Source: Styela clava
Taxonomy: Eukaryota > Chordata > Ascidiacea > Stolidobranchia > Styelidae
Length of the DNA stretch: 64,000 nucleotides
Assembly: GCF_964204865.1 (NCBI RefSeq)
Contig: NC_135254.1
Location: 15,691,001 to 15,755,000, forward strand
Direction of reading: 5' to 3'
This document shows, in pieces, positions 11,839-23,979 of this stretch (positions are counted from its first letter, which is position 1; the number at the start of each line of letters is the position of its first letter). Made by a program: the position numbers and the translations under genes. The notes under the pieces are model-generated. The model was given only the letters and a program-made list of their open reading frames with translations. It searched no databases and was not told the DNA's origin.

Positions 11839-14800
11839 ATGAAACGAATGGAAATTTCTCGTTCGAAAGAACCAATGATAATCAAAGATATTGATACGAT
11901 TCCGAAACCACCAAAAGGCGGAGTTACAGTTAAGGTAAAGAAGAACCTAGTCGGTTAGCGTATTAGTAATAACTGCAGGTGTGAAGTAATTGCATTATTT
12001 GCTGGTACGTTTATGTATTTATGTCAAAATACTTATATATCTTGACGCCAGGGTCCAGTATCATTTTTGTGGTTTAGTATCTCTGTTTTTGTAAAATTAT
12101 ATTACATTATAAATTATCAACATTTTCCTAACATGGAATCAATAAGTTATGTACAAAAAAGGGATAATTTAATATAAATTTTGGCCCGGTAGTTTTTTAT
12201 TTTGCACTGTCGCAAAAAACTATAGTTGCCTGTTAATATGTACAATCAATCCACAATGAATTCCAGTCAGAATTATGCATCAACAACCTAAAATAAATCT
12301 CGAGTGTATCGACGATTCAAATGGCATGTTGTGAATTGATATATATGACATTCTTGTGAAATATATTTTCATTTTAATCCAGACGGCTTTTTGTGGAATA
12401 TGTCACTCAGATGTTCACTTCTTTGACGATGAATTTGATATTGGCAGAGGAATATTCCTGAAGACACAGGATCTCATTCCAAATGTAGAATATCCGATCG
12501 TATTGGGGCATGAAATATCCGGGACCGTTCATGCTATTGGAGAAGAAGCCGGTGAATGCGACTTAAATATAGTATTTGAAATGATAATAGTAGCCAATAA
12601 AAATGGACAATTGTTGATGAGTGCAAATGTATATAGTAGTTGAACTGACTCTGAATGCATTACCGCCGCTTTATATGAACACCAAGGTGCCAGGGCGTCA
12701 ACTCCAAGGGTACAGTTGGATCATGAATAAAAGATGATTTTGATAAATTCTACAATCATATTCAGGAAATAATTTTAAAACTTCGCCAAGTATGCTAACT
12801 AGCATTTTTTATTTAGATAATACGGACTTGAAAGTAGGTGACAGAGTTATCGTCTATCCGTGGCTTGCCTGTGGTAACTGCGGATATTGCAATGGAGGAC
12901 AAGGAAATATCTGTTGTGGACAATCAAATTATATTGGATGCACTGGACCTAATGGCGGGTACATATCTTATATTGAGCTTCATTCGTAATATATCAAGTT
13001 TGAGTGGTATCTTTCGTTTATTCTTTCCTATTTTACACTTTATATGTTTTATACAAAATAAAAATCATTCAATTTTATACTTTTTTTGTTCTAGTTATTC
13101 TGAGTACATAGAAATTACCGACCCAAAATACGTGCTAAAAGTGCCTGACAACATACCATTGGACATTGCAGCAATGCTGCCGTGTTCAACATTAACAGGA
13201 TATAACGCTGTATCGAAAGTGAAACCAACAGTAGAAAGATTCATGAACGCGCAAGGTATGTCATTGTATTTCAATCTATTAGTTCTTAGAAAGCCTAATT
13301 TTTAACCCGAAAAGTCGATCTTATTAGGGATACACGATACCAGATTATTAGGTAAAAATCAAATGATATTTTTTTTGGCTGCCACACGTTGTTACAATGA
13401 AAACATGACATTTCGTGAATTTTTGTAAAGAGGTAAATGAGAAACAGTTGAGAACAAAGAGTGGATTTCCACTACGCATGTGGCAAGGTTGTTAATTAGA
13501 GAGCCATACATACGCTTAGGTACTGCTTTGTACTTTTCGGTTCGGTACAGTCCAAAATTAATATTATATACGAAGATGAATGGTTTAGGGGTACTCCTGA
13601 AGTATGCGCACCAAGATGTCGCATAACCTGAACCCTAACCTGGTACACAACCTGAGTTCTGGTTGTGCGCCATCTTGGTGCGCGTACTTCAGGAGTTCCG
13701 ATTTAGGTATACTGTCGTGAAAATATTTTCATGGATGTCCATTGCAGTCAGACATCAAAAATGTAAACAAACTAGATCACTAACATCGAATCTACAAAAT
13801 TCAACAACGGTATCTCTTGATTACGCGGTCAACAATTTTGTCTTTTCAATGAAAAGTATTGAATAAGAGTTATGTTACATGCGGAAGGTAAATATTTATT
13901 TAAGGATGTAAAATATCAGTTTCAGTGAACGACACTGCACAAGGTATTTTGAAGTAATTTGAAAAAACAAAGATCACGATCTTGGTGTGTCATAGTCTGA
14001 ATAAGCTCCATCAAAGAAATTTGGAAACTGTCTGATCTGTGCCTCTTAGTGTCTAAGTCGTTCGTTAAAAATCAAACCGGTGTTTCATGGATGAAAAAAT
14101 TTGGTTTTGACCAAAAATTATGACCTAATGCTATGGGCATTTTATATGAAACATACGATATAATACTTTTTAATTGTGACGTCGAATAAATGATTGATTG
14201 ATTATATGAAACATACAACATAAAGTTCGAGCTTTCTAACTCCAGAAAGACATACCGACTATCAAAAATTCTTTAATGCAAAATCGAGTAAACAGACGAT
14301 TTAACAATATTACATTAAAAATAAGATAACGCATATATACAATAAAACTACTTAATTATAATGTACCAGTTACAATTTTAATCAAGTTTGAGCAAACCGA
14401 TACACTGGCCCTTATCTGTATGGCAGAATGACAAACTACCATTTGCAGGGCAGCTTTTTTATGAACATGTATCTAGAATATTTTATGTATATGAACTCTA
14501 GAATACATGTCCGGGTCAAATGACTATCCGAGGACGTTACCCATCTTCAATACAATACAATTTTTTTTGATAATTCTAATTTAATAATTCTATATTATTC
14601 ATATACCAGAAAAAAGTGAAACGTTTGCGAGGCTTCGGACATTAATTATTATTCTGTACTTTATGCAGGTAAAGCTACTTTGCTAATTATTGGAGCAGGG
14701 GGACTTGGATTGTGGTGTCTACAAACGGCAAGGGCAGTTTTACCGAGGGGAACGCGAATAATAATCTCTGATATAAGTGTAAGTTGGCCGGAAAATTTTT

Positions 14801-15975
14801 AATTTTTCAGTTTGGAGTCGGCTACACTACCGATTGTAAGTACGAAACTTTTTCGAGAGACAAAATGGCACATGTATATTCAAAAGTGATTTTGTGTGCA
14901 AGAATATATTATGAAAATGCCACCTTAGTTGGTGAATCTTCGAAATGTCTATGGAATAGAAATATGATTGAATAAGATTAATGAACTTACAACAGGACAA
15001 TGGCATTTGTAATATCTTCAGTTGCTTTAATTCAAGCATGGTCGCACATGGGTCACTGCAAAAGAGTAAAACTAAGAAAGATAATGGGTCAATGAATAGG
15101 AACTAATTGTACATGTACTCGAAATAGTTTCTAGTAAAAATTGAAATGTCATTTAATATGGCAATCCTGATTAATTTTATTCAAGCAACCTAAATTGGAA
15201 AATGCTCTTGCACACGGTGCGGATGACACAGTTCTGTGGGATCCTTCCCTCAGCAAGGAAGATGTAATAAACAAAACAAAAGCAAAAGGAAGTGATGGCT
15301 CTGTTCAAGCCGTTATAGATTTCGTCAACTCGACTGAAACATCAGCAAGAGCTATGGGAGCTCTTTCCAAGGTATATGATGAATTCAGCTAAAATCGCGC
15401 AAAATAGATTGAATGTCCGTCGACAAATTCTATTTTCTGTGCAACAGTGTATCTCAAACATACCTAGCGTGTTCATCCAACTTAGAAAGAGGTTTCATGA
15501 TTCAAGTTCAGCATCAACCTTTTATTTTAGGGTGGTACTATCGCTATGGTGGGATTATTTGGCGGATCATTAGAAATCTCCCTGCCATTGTTTGCATTTC
15601 TTCATCAACAAATCCAGGGAGTATTAGTCGGTTCTCTTGAGCAATTAAAAGAACTAGTACAACTAGCTTCAAATACCAAGGTGAGGTAAGTTTAAATATA
15701 AACAATTTGAGTTTCAAGGAAAAGAAAACTTGATAATGGGATAAAGTAATCCCTTTAGTTTTTCGACCACCTTCTCAATGTCAAAGTCGAATAACATTAA
15801 CAAACGGGATACAAAAATTGTTGAAAAATATCAAAATCTAACACACAATACATTTTCATTTGATGTACAGCTGAAGCCACCTGAGATATCTCATGTCAAG
15901 CTTGGAGAGGTGCAAGAGATACTCATAAAACTGCGTAGAGGCGAAATCACTGGAAGAACTTTAGTGAAGTTTTAA
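11839..15975 (+). CDS. Zinc-dependent medium-chain alcohol dehydrogenase, copy 1 (8 exons)
   Basis: Predicted exons: 11839-11934, 12383-12551, 12817-12958, 13095-13255, 14669-14778, 15186-15371, 15531-15680, 15871-15975. All introns are GT-AG and phases match, giving 372 residues, normal for the MDR family. The N-terminal GroES-like domain has the catalytic zinc ligands Cys39 (in ICHSD), His75 (in GHE) and probably Cys166. The structural zinc lobe is Cys107, 110, 113 and 121 (C-x2-C-x2-C-x7-C). A Rossmann fold follows with GAGGLG at 198-203. An Asp at 224, after the second strand, suggests NAD rather than NADP (inference). It should oxidise an alcohol or reduce an aldehyde or ketone; the substrate is unknown. 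No signal peptide is seen, so it is probably cytosolic. The start ATG is supported by the identical exon length in copy 2. The gene faces its paralogue tail to tail. Confidence 0.9.
13590..13699. mobile_element. Palindromic MITE, family P copy A (110 bp)
   Basis: Nearly complete palindrome: starts 'ggtactcctgaagtatgcg' and ends with the inverse. The 8-bp flanks ggtttagg (13,582-13,589) and gatttagg (13,700-13,707) differ at one base, fitting a target duplication. It lies in intron 4 of the left-arm dehydrogenase and is absent from the right arm. Relatives are at 18,755-18,987, 40,408-40,643 and 30,385-30,480. Confidence 0.85.
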
Positions 15976-16271
15976 TATGGAGCGGAGTTCAATTTAAAGG
16001 ACTAATGAATTCATTTTTTCACGTACCTCAAATGATTAATTCTATTTCGCAAATTTTTTGTATGGCCCAGAGAAATCCATATTGACCACCTTGTTTTGGA
16101 ATTGATGATACAAAGTACAAACCAGTGATTTTTTGTAAAGTTCTCAATTGTTTTCATTATACTACTACCTCAACGTTTAATTGTTGAGGTTTCGAACATA
16201 TTCATGTGCTTAATGTACTGCAAAAATGTGAATGTGGCTTTATTAGTAATCGAAACGAAAAGTCATCGTCA

Positions 16272-16731
16272 TTACCAACTTTCATGACCTTTGACCGATG
16301 CTGCCTGTAACGTTTTTGAGGGGATGCTCGCTTCACCTTGCAGTTTCGGAATTCGTCGTTCACTTTCTCATCTGTTGTACTGTACTTGCTTCGTAGAGTA
16401 CGCTACGTATAAGTGTTGCTTTAACGGTATTTTTTCATATTATAGATTAAATACAGACTTTATTACCGCTAAGCATGCCGAAGCAATGAAACTGCTTTGT
16501 GCTGCAGCGGTATCGTACCGCCATGTGACCAGTCATTGTGTCAAATTTAGTCAGCTGTACCTTGAGTCTCAAACACTAACATACAGTATCACGCCAAACC
16601 TTCTCCAGTACAGTGTTGGGACTCAACGAAACAACTATCCCTCAGATCATCCACCGCCCACCTCATGCGAATCCATCGCTGCGTCCCATCAAAAAGCGAC
16701 ACGCTCTGTTGATTCGTATGAAAGTTGGTAA
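16272..16731 (+). mobile_element. TA-flanked TIR element containing an ORF, left arm only
   Basis: The 460-bp segment is bounded by a perfect 14-bp inverted repeat, 'ttaccaactttcat' (16,272-16,285) and its complement (16,718-16,731), which includes the flanking TA on each side. The homologous right-arm site (about 18,145, reverse strand) reads through with a single TA. This is therefore an insertion of Tc1/mariner type made after the duplication, or a precise loss from the right arm. It is more GC-rich than its surroundings. An ORF runs from 16,291 (first in-frame ATG at 16,324) to a TAA inside the terminal repeat. It is Cys- and Ser-rich and I recognise no family. Whether it is expressed is unknown. 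Confidence 0.7.
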
Positions 16732-17025
16732 ATATCAGAATATGCCATGGTGTTTATGAATGGTCACCAATGGCGAAACCGTTGAAAATGCTAATACATA
16801 TGAATATATAGTAGTAATGTGGGCTACAAGTACCCTGTCATGGGCCGTTAAAAATCATTGTCCCTAGAAAGGTATTTTAGATTAGAACATGTGCAGAATA
16901 GTTTGTCACAAGTTAGGTCTCATTTCGGGCTTATAGGTCTGTGGTTTTATCAAAAATCGCTTACATGGCATAAATGATGTAGGGTAGTAGTAAAGTAGAT
17001 GGAGGCAGTCCAGAAAATTTACAGG

Positions 17026-17544
17026 GCCGGTCCCATGGCGTTAAGATCAGTTCAATGGCCCAGTCCATGCATCGGCAACGCATTTGGTTTATGGCGACAG
17101 GAGTCGATTAGCTAGCTGCCCGTTTTGATGACAGGATGTGTAACTTTAAATTAATACGACCCCCAATAATGGTTTGTAATGTTTTTACCTTGCAAGAACA
17201 TTCCAAAGCTATTGAAGCCGTGGCGCTTGATTTGACAAAATCAATTACACCATGAATCGATCAGTCAGGCCATACCTTTGATAGGATTACTCAAAATTTG
17301 AGGCACGATTTGTACAATTTAAGTGATAATAAATTAATTTTTATTTTAGTTCTTTAGGTTTTCATGGACATATATGGGGCCATTGCCTAATAAACTAATA
17401 TAGCGTCCCAAGGCATTGAGGACATTTAAGTCTACATTCCATTTTCTTCATATTTCCCAGTATAATTCTGCTCTTTTAAATCTAAGAGTCAGTGTCATGA
17501 GACCCACCCATTTTTTCCATTATTAGTATTTTTTAATTCCGGAA
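17026..17544. other. Spacer at the centre of the inverted duplication
   Basis: About 520 bp between the two arms without recognised homology on the other side. It holds no ORF with family resemblance and no RNA gene that I can identify. Any promoter here would read into the 3' end of a gene on either side, so a bidirectional promoter is unlikely. Confidence 0.5.
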
Positions 17545-17693
17545 TCAAATTTTTTGAACTGGCTCCATTTACTTCACTACTACCCTACCTCATTAACGGC
17601 CAAGTAAGAGATTTTTGCTAAATCCACGTAACCGTAAGCCTGTTTTCAAGGAAATGAGACCTGACTTGTGAAAGACGATTCTGCATATGTTCT

Positions 17694-17985
17694 AGATCAG
17701 GGGTGGGCAAAGTTTTTGGACCCGGGGCCAAAAATGCAAGGACCATGCAAGGATGACGTAAAGGGTATTTACAGTGTTACAAAAGAAAAAGTGGAAAACG
17801 ATAGGCCTCATTTCAAAATTAAGTTAATCGCGCAATCTCAATAAATTGCTTAAGCTAGTTTAAGCTAAAACCCCAAAATTTGGTTTCAGTTTGGTTGTGG
17901 CAGCATCAGGTGAGCGAGATTGAATTACCCAACGAACCGGATTTGGCCCTCGAGCCGTAGCTTGCTCATGTCTCTCCTAGAATCT
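17694..17985. mobile_element. Interspersed repeat family R, copy 2 (right arm only)
   Basis: Reads 'caggggtgggcaaag' at one end and 'gagccgtagcttgctcatg' at the other, a reverse-complement relative of 8440-8745. The left arm at 16,870-16,890 has the uninterrupted flanking sequence. Flanks around the right-arm copy resemble a decayed duplication of about 'attctaga'. This supports insertion after the arms formed and defines the ends of the family. Confidence 0.65.
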
Positions 17986-18406
17986 AAACGACCTTTCTAT
18001 GAGCAATGATTTGTTAACGACCTATAATCAGGGGTGGGAAACCCGCAGCTCGCGTAACTACTTTATATACTTATGTATTAGTATTTTTAACAGATTCGCC
18101 ATTGGCGACCACTCATAAACACCATATCTGACCATTTATTTATATAATGGCGATGAATGAATTTTAGATTACAAATCAAGCCACATTCTTACAGTGCCTT
18201 AAACACATTAATATGTTGACATCTTAACAATTGAACAACACAAAAAATCACTGGTTTGTATCATCAATTTCAAAACAAGTTCGTTAATATTGATTTTGCT
18301 GGGCCCTACGAAAACTTTTATAACTACTATTCGAAATAAAATTAATCATTTGAAGGGACGTGAAAAAATGAATTCATTAGTCCCTTAAATTGAACTCCGC
18401 TCCATA

Positions 18407-21400
18407 TTAAAACTTCACTATGGTTCTCCCGGTGATCTTTCCTCTGCGCAGCTTTGTGAGTATCTCTGGCACCTTTTCGAGCTTGACATGAGTTATTTCA
18501 GGTGGCTTCAGCTGTACATAGAATTAAAATATATTGTGTGATAGATTTTCATATTTTTCAACAACTTCTATATCACGTTTGGTAAATTTTTTATACTTTT
18601 TCCGCGCCATGAATATATTCCGTGAATATATAAAACAAACCATTTATTGACACTGAGGACGTCGACCAAATACTAAGAAGATTACTTATTAAACCTATTA
18701 TCATTATAACCTATTGTCTCATTATCACGTTTTCATATTGTTTATATTTAAACTGGTACTCCTGTAGTATGCGAACCAAGATGGCGGACATCGGAATGTA
18801 GTATGTGTACCAGATTAGGGTTAGGCCATAATTTCAGGTACAAATACTACGGGAGTCACTTGGCTAGTCCCGAACTTGTAATAGAACTAAAAAAGGAAAA
18901 TTGGAATCAAATTATGGTCTAACCCGAACTTGCTACGCATACTACGTTCCGGTGTCCGCCATCTTGGTTTGCATACACAGGAGTACCTTTAAACGTACTT
19001 TACCTTGGTATTTGAAGCTAGATGTACAAGTTCTTTTAATTGCTCCAGAGAACCGACAAATACTCCCTGGATTTGTTGATGAAGAAATGCAAACAATGGC
19101 AAGGAGACTTCTAATGATCCGCCAAATAATCCCACCATAGCGATTGTACCACCCTAGAATAAAAGGATGATGCTGAACTTGAATTATTAAACTCATTCCT
19201 AAGATGGAAGATCACGCTGAGTACATTTGCATCCTCAATTTGCACCAAGGACAATTGCATCTGCATATTTATGCACCCAGGGACATTTGAACCCATGAAC
19301 AATTGCACCCATATTTTTGCAACGCAGATTTTTGCACCCACACAAAGATTGCACTCATGAACATTTGCATCCAGGGACATTTGAACATGTGTAAATTTGC
19401 ACCCATGGACATTTGCACCCATGGGCATTTGAACCCATGTACATTTGCACCCGGTACATTTGCACCCCCGGACATTCGCACCCGCGGACATTTGCACCCA
19501 CGTACATTTGCACCAATTCTTGTGCACCCGCGTACATTTACACCCCCGTACAATAGCACCCGCGTACATTTTCACCCATGAACATTTGCACCCACGGATG
19601 TCCGCATTTATGGACACTTGCACCCATGGATTTTTGCACCCATAAATATGTGCTGTCACCACACTTGAGATACACTGTTGCGCAGAGTAGGAATTGTCGA
19701 CGGGCATTCAAATATTTTTTTGCGTAATTTTAGCCGAATTAATCATACCTTGGAAAGAGCTCCCATAGCTCTTGCTGATGTTTCAGTTGAGTTGACGAAA
19801 TCTATAACGGCTTGAACAGAGCCATCACTTCCTTTTGCTTTCGTTTTGTTTATAACATCTTCTTTGCTGAGGGAAGGATCCCACAGAACTGTGTCATCAG
19901 CACCGTGTGCAAGAGCATTGTCCAATTTAGGTTGCTTGAATAAAATTACTCAGGATTACCATGTTGAATGACATTTGAATTTTTACTAGAAACTATTCCA
20001 AGTACACACACAATTAGTTCCTATTCATTGATCCATTATCTTTATTAGTTTTACTCTTTTGAAGTGACCCATGCGTGACCATGCTTGAATTGGAATAAAA
20101 GCAACTGAAGGTATAGTAAATGTCATTTTCATGTTGTAAGTTTATTATTATTAATCTTATTTAATCGTTTTTGTATTTCATTGACTCTTTTGAAGTTTCA
20201 CCAACTAAGGTGTCATTTTCATGATATTTTCTTGCACACATAATCACTTTTGAATATACACATTCCATTTTGTTTTCCGAAAAAATTTGTTTTTACAATC
20301 GGTAGTGTATCCGACTCCAGACTGAAAAAAGAAAACTCGCTTTTCACTTACACTTATATCAGAGATTATTATTCGTGTTCCTCTCGGTAAAACTGCCCTT
20401 GCCGTTTGTAGACACCACAATCCAAGTGCTCCTGCTCCAATAATTAGCAAAGTAGCTTTACCTGCATAAAGTACAGAATAATATTTAATGTCCTTCCAGC
20501 AAACGCATTACATTTTTCCGGTATATGAATGATATAGAATTATTAACTTGTGAAAAAACATGTATATATTTAAAAATCACCAGCCAGCCGACACCAACTT
20601 TTTCTATTGAAGATGTGTAACGTCCATGGATGGTCATTATTTTGACCCGGACATGTATTCTAGAGTCGGTAAAATGTACTAAATTTGTTATGTTAACGTA
20701 ATTTATCTACATTCTACAATCATCTAGTTTACAAGGATACATATTCATATAAATGCTGTTCTGCCAATGGTAGCTTGTGATTCTGCCTTACAGATGAGGG
20801 CTGGTGTATCGATTTGCTTAAACTTGGTTAAAGATGTTACTGGTATATTATTAGTAGTTTTGATGTATGCGGTATCTTATTTTTGATGTAATATTGTTAA
20901 ATCGTCTGTTCACTCGATTTTGCATCAAAAAATTTCATAGTCGGTATGTCTTTGTGGAGTTTGATATTTGATATAAAGCACAAACTTTATATCAAATATT
21001 ATACGAGTGCTCCCATTTCATTTTAAATTCAATTGTCGTCGGTCGTTAAAACAACCAAATTTTTTCATCCATGATACAACGGTTTGATTTTTATAGGGAG
21101 GTTAACGAACGACTAAAACATTCTAAGAGGCACAGATCAGGTAGCTTCCACATTTATTTGATGGAGGGTTTTGTTTTCTGCGGCGCTTAAATTATTTCGA
21201 AATTCGATTGCAACAAATGTGGAACTCATTGCAGTGGAGGTCGCTGAACTTGATATTTCACATTCTAAAATAAATATTTATTTACCGCGTGTAACATAAC
21301 TCTCGTTTAATACTTTTCATTAAGAAGACAAAATTGTTGATAGCGTATATCAGGAGACACCGTTGTTAAATTTTGTAGATTCGATGTTAGCAGTCTATTT

Positions 21401-23651
21401 CGTTTACAATTTTGATGTCTGACTGAAATAGCCATCTATGCTAATATTGTCACGTCAGTAAACTTAAACCTTTCTGCTACGTGCACATTTCTCGATCAGA
21501 AATTCGATTAGTCAAAACTGTGTGCAATTCATTGCAGTGTCGTTCGATGAACTTGATATTTTACATCCTAAAATGAATATTTATTTTCCGCATGTAACAT
21601 AACTCTCGTTGAATACTTTTCATTGATAAGACAAAATTGTTGATCGCGTATATCAAGGTTGAATTTTGTAGATTCGATGTTAGTAAACTAGGTCGTTTAC
21701 ATTTTCGATGTCTGATTGCAATAGCCAAGATACATACATGCAAATACAGCAGTAAACGTGCTGCTACGTGCAATTTTTTTAGAAATTAGATTGAAACAAA
21801 TCCGTGTGCAATTCATTGCAGTGTCGTTCGCTGAACTTGATATTATACATTCTAAGATAAATATTTAATCGAATCGAACAGTACGAAGCAGTACCGAACC
21901 GAATATATGTATCTATTCTGAGGCTCTCAAATAAACAACATTGCCGCATTCGTGGTGGAAATCCACCTTTTGTTGACAACTATTCTCTAGTGCTACTACT
22001 TTTTAAATACACGAAATGTCATGTTTTCATTGTAACAACGTGTGGGAGCCAAAAAAAATTTATCATTTGATTTTTACCTAATAATCTGGTATCGGGTATC
22101 ACTAATAAGATCGATTTTCGGGTAAAAATTAGGCTTTCTAAGAACTAATAGCTTGAAATACAATGACATACCTTGCGCGTTCATGAATCTTTCTACTGTT
22201 GGTTTGACTTTCGATACAGCGTTATATCCGGTTAATGTTGAACACGGCAGCATTGCTGCGACGTCCAATGGTATGTTGTCAGGCACTTTTAGAGCGTATT
22301 TTGGTTCGGCAACTTCTATGTACTCAGAATAACTAGAACAAGAAATGTAGAGAATTGAATGATTTTTATTTTGTATACAACATATGAGGTGTAAAAATAA
22401 GAAAGAATAAAACGACAGATATCACCCAAACTTGATATATTGCGAATGAAGCTCAATATACGATACGTACCCGCCAATAGGTCCACAGCATCCAATATAA
22501 CTTGGTGTTCCACAACAAATATTTGCTTGTTCTCCATTGCAATATCCGCAGTCACTACAGCCAAGCCACGGATAGACAATAACTCTGTCACCAACTTTCA
22601 GGTTTTCCTTATTATCTAAAAAAATAACACTTAGCATATAATTAGTTAAATAATAAAATTATTTCCTGAATATGATTGTGAAATTTATCAAAATTATCTA
22701 TTATTCACGATCCAATATGTACCCTTAGAGTTGACGCCCTGGCACTTGCTGTTTATTTAAAGCGTACGTGATGTATTTAGAGTCGGTTCAACTACTATAT
22801 AATTTACACTCCTCAACAATTGTATTTGGGTCCATTTTTATTGGCTACAATCATTATTTTAAATACTGTATTTTATGAAAATTATCGCGCTCACCGGCGT
22901 CTTTTGCAATAGCTTGAACGGTCCCAGATATTTCATGCCCCAGCACGATTGGATATTCCCAATTCGGAATGATATCCTTTGTCTTCAAAAATATTCCTCC
23001 CCCAACTTCAAATTCATCATCGAAGAAGTGGACATCTGAGTGACATATTCCACAAAAAGCCGTCTGGATTAAAACGAAATTATATTTCACAAGAATGTCA
23101 TATCATTTCACAACATGTTATTTAAATCATCGATATTCTTAAGATTTATTGATGTAAAAATTCATTGTGGATTGATTATAAATATTAACAGACAGCTATA
23201 GTATTTTGTTACAGTGCAAAATAAAAACCTAAGAGTACCGGGCCAAATTTTAATAAAATAATTAATTGTAAAAAAATATTTTTTGTACGTTAACTTATTG
23301 ATTCCATATTTGCAAAATATTGATAATTTATATTGAAATATCATTTTACAATAACAGGGATATTGAACTACAAAAAGGATACTGGACCATGACATCAACA
23401 TATATAAATATTTTGACATAAATACATAAACGTACTATACTCGCATACTAGCGTAACATACTAGCAAATAATGCAATTACGTCACAGACTTTATTATTTT
23501 TAATTACGTCACAGCAGTTATTACTAATAAGCTAACCTATTGAGTTGTTCGTTACCTTAACTATAACTCCGCCTTTTGGTGGTTCTGGAATCGTACCGAA
23601 AGCTTTTAGTTTCATTGGTTCTTTCGAACGCGGAATTTCCATTCGTCTCAT
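18407..23651 (-). CDS. Zinc-dependent medium-chain alcohol dehydrogenase, copy 2 (8 exons)
   Basis: Predicted exons in coding order: 23556-23651, 22895-23063, 22471-22615, 22172-22332, 20352-20461, 19749-19934, 19004-19153, 18407-18511. Exon lengths equal those of copy 1 except exon 3, which has one extra codon. The product is 373 residues with no stop or frameshift. ICHSD, GHE, the C-x2-C-x2-C-x7-C zinc lobe and GAGALG are kept, so it is probably an active enzyme of the same class. Exon 6 is almost identical to copy 1 (6 base differences by eye in 186), while exon 3 differs much more. Replaced residues around the structural zinc lobe and in the last exon may change substrate or oligomer contacts (inference). 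Its introns carry a MITE, a minisatellite and a tandem expansion that copy 1 lacks. Confidence 0.9.
18755..18987. mobile_element. Palindromic MITE, family P copy B (233 bp)
   Basis: Inverted termini 'ggtactcctgtagtatgcg' and complement. Flanks tttaaact (18,747-18,754) and tttaaacg (18,988-18,995) agree at 7 of 8 bases. It sits 16 bp inside intron 7 of the - strand dehydrogenase, next to the 5' splice site at 19,003. The equivalent left-arm intron (about 15,686-15,700) has the empty site with one 'gtttaaa'. Confidence 0.9.
19228..19665. repeat. Minisatellite with a 16-bp unit, in intron 6 of dehydrogenase copy 2
   Basis: Around 26 imperfect units of about 16 bp with consensus 'ggacatttgcacccat' on the + strand. 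It lies in the intron between exons 19,749-19,934 and 19,004-19,153. The left-arm intron is only 159 bp and lacks it. Because 16 is not a multiple of 3 and the unit has no stop in most phases, long ORFs run through it on both strands. These are repeat artefacts, not evidence for a protein. Confidence 0.9.
21200..21870. repeat. Tandem expansion (about 2.3 units of 290-300 bp) in intron 4 of dehydrogenase copy 2
   Basis: Blocks 'cattgcagtg', 'tgaacttgatatt', 'aaataaatatttatt', 'cataactctcgtt', 'gacaaaattgttgat' and 'gtagattcgatgttag' repeat at about 21,230, 21,530 and partly 21,815. The left-arm intron has one unit, at about 13,720-13,960 in the opposite orientation. The extra units therefore arose in the right arm, or were lost on the left. 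Confidence 0.8.
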
Positions 23652-23979
23652 GATGGATTCTTAGTTTTGTGTCTGATTACTCAACTTATGAATAAAAAGG
23701 TTCTACTTTTTTGAAAATATTACATAAATTTAAATTAGTTCATCTTGCACCGTGTTTGTAAGCGAACTCACTTTTTCAGATATCAATGCAAGAATGTAAG
23801 CCCATAAAAACCATCACATTTTTATGGAAAATAAATTTTCCCATACGGAGCCTGCTTCATACATAGTTTTCCTTTGAAAGGCTTGCTTGCGGGGACCATG
23901 CCAGATGCTATAGTTATTTCAAATGTACGAGATATGAGGTGTGCTATATTTTCTTTAGCTCTTTGATACAGTGCCACAG

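Larger units (their letters stand above)
10050..17025. repeat. Left arm of a large inverted duplication
   Basis: Sequence from about 10,050 to 17,025 is recognisable as the reverse complement of 17,545-25,715, in exons, introns and flanking DNA. Shared landmarks include 'tatcgga' and 'cttgggtata' blocks at the outer ends (10,060 and 25,690), 'tttgggccacc' blocks (10,405; 25,415), all eight exons of the alcohol dehydrogenase, and 'gtagggtagtagt' near the centre (16,980; 17,585). The arm carries its own insertions: a palindromic MITE (13,590-13,699) and a TA-flanked element (16,272-16,731). Confidence 0.9.

Noticed and set aside
19111..19707. 198-codon - strand ORF and several overlapping ORFs on both strands
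   Set aside because: They run through the 16-bp minisatellite and a dehydrogenase exon. The openness comes from the repeat, not from selection on a protein.
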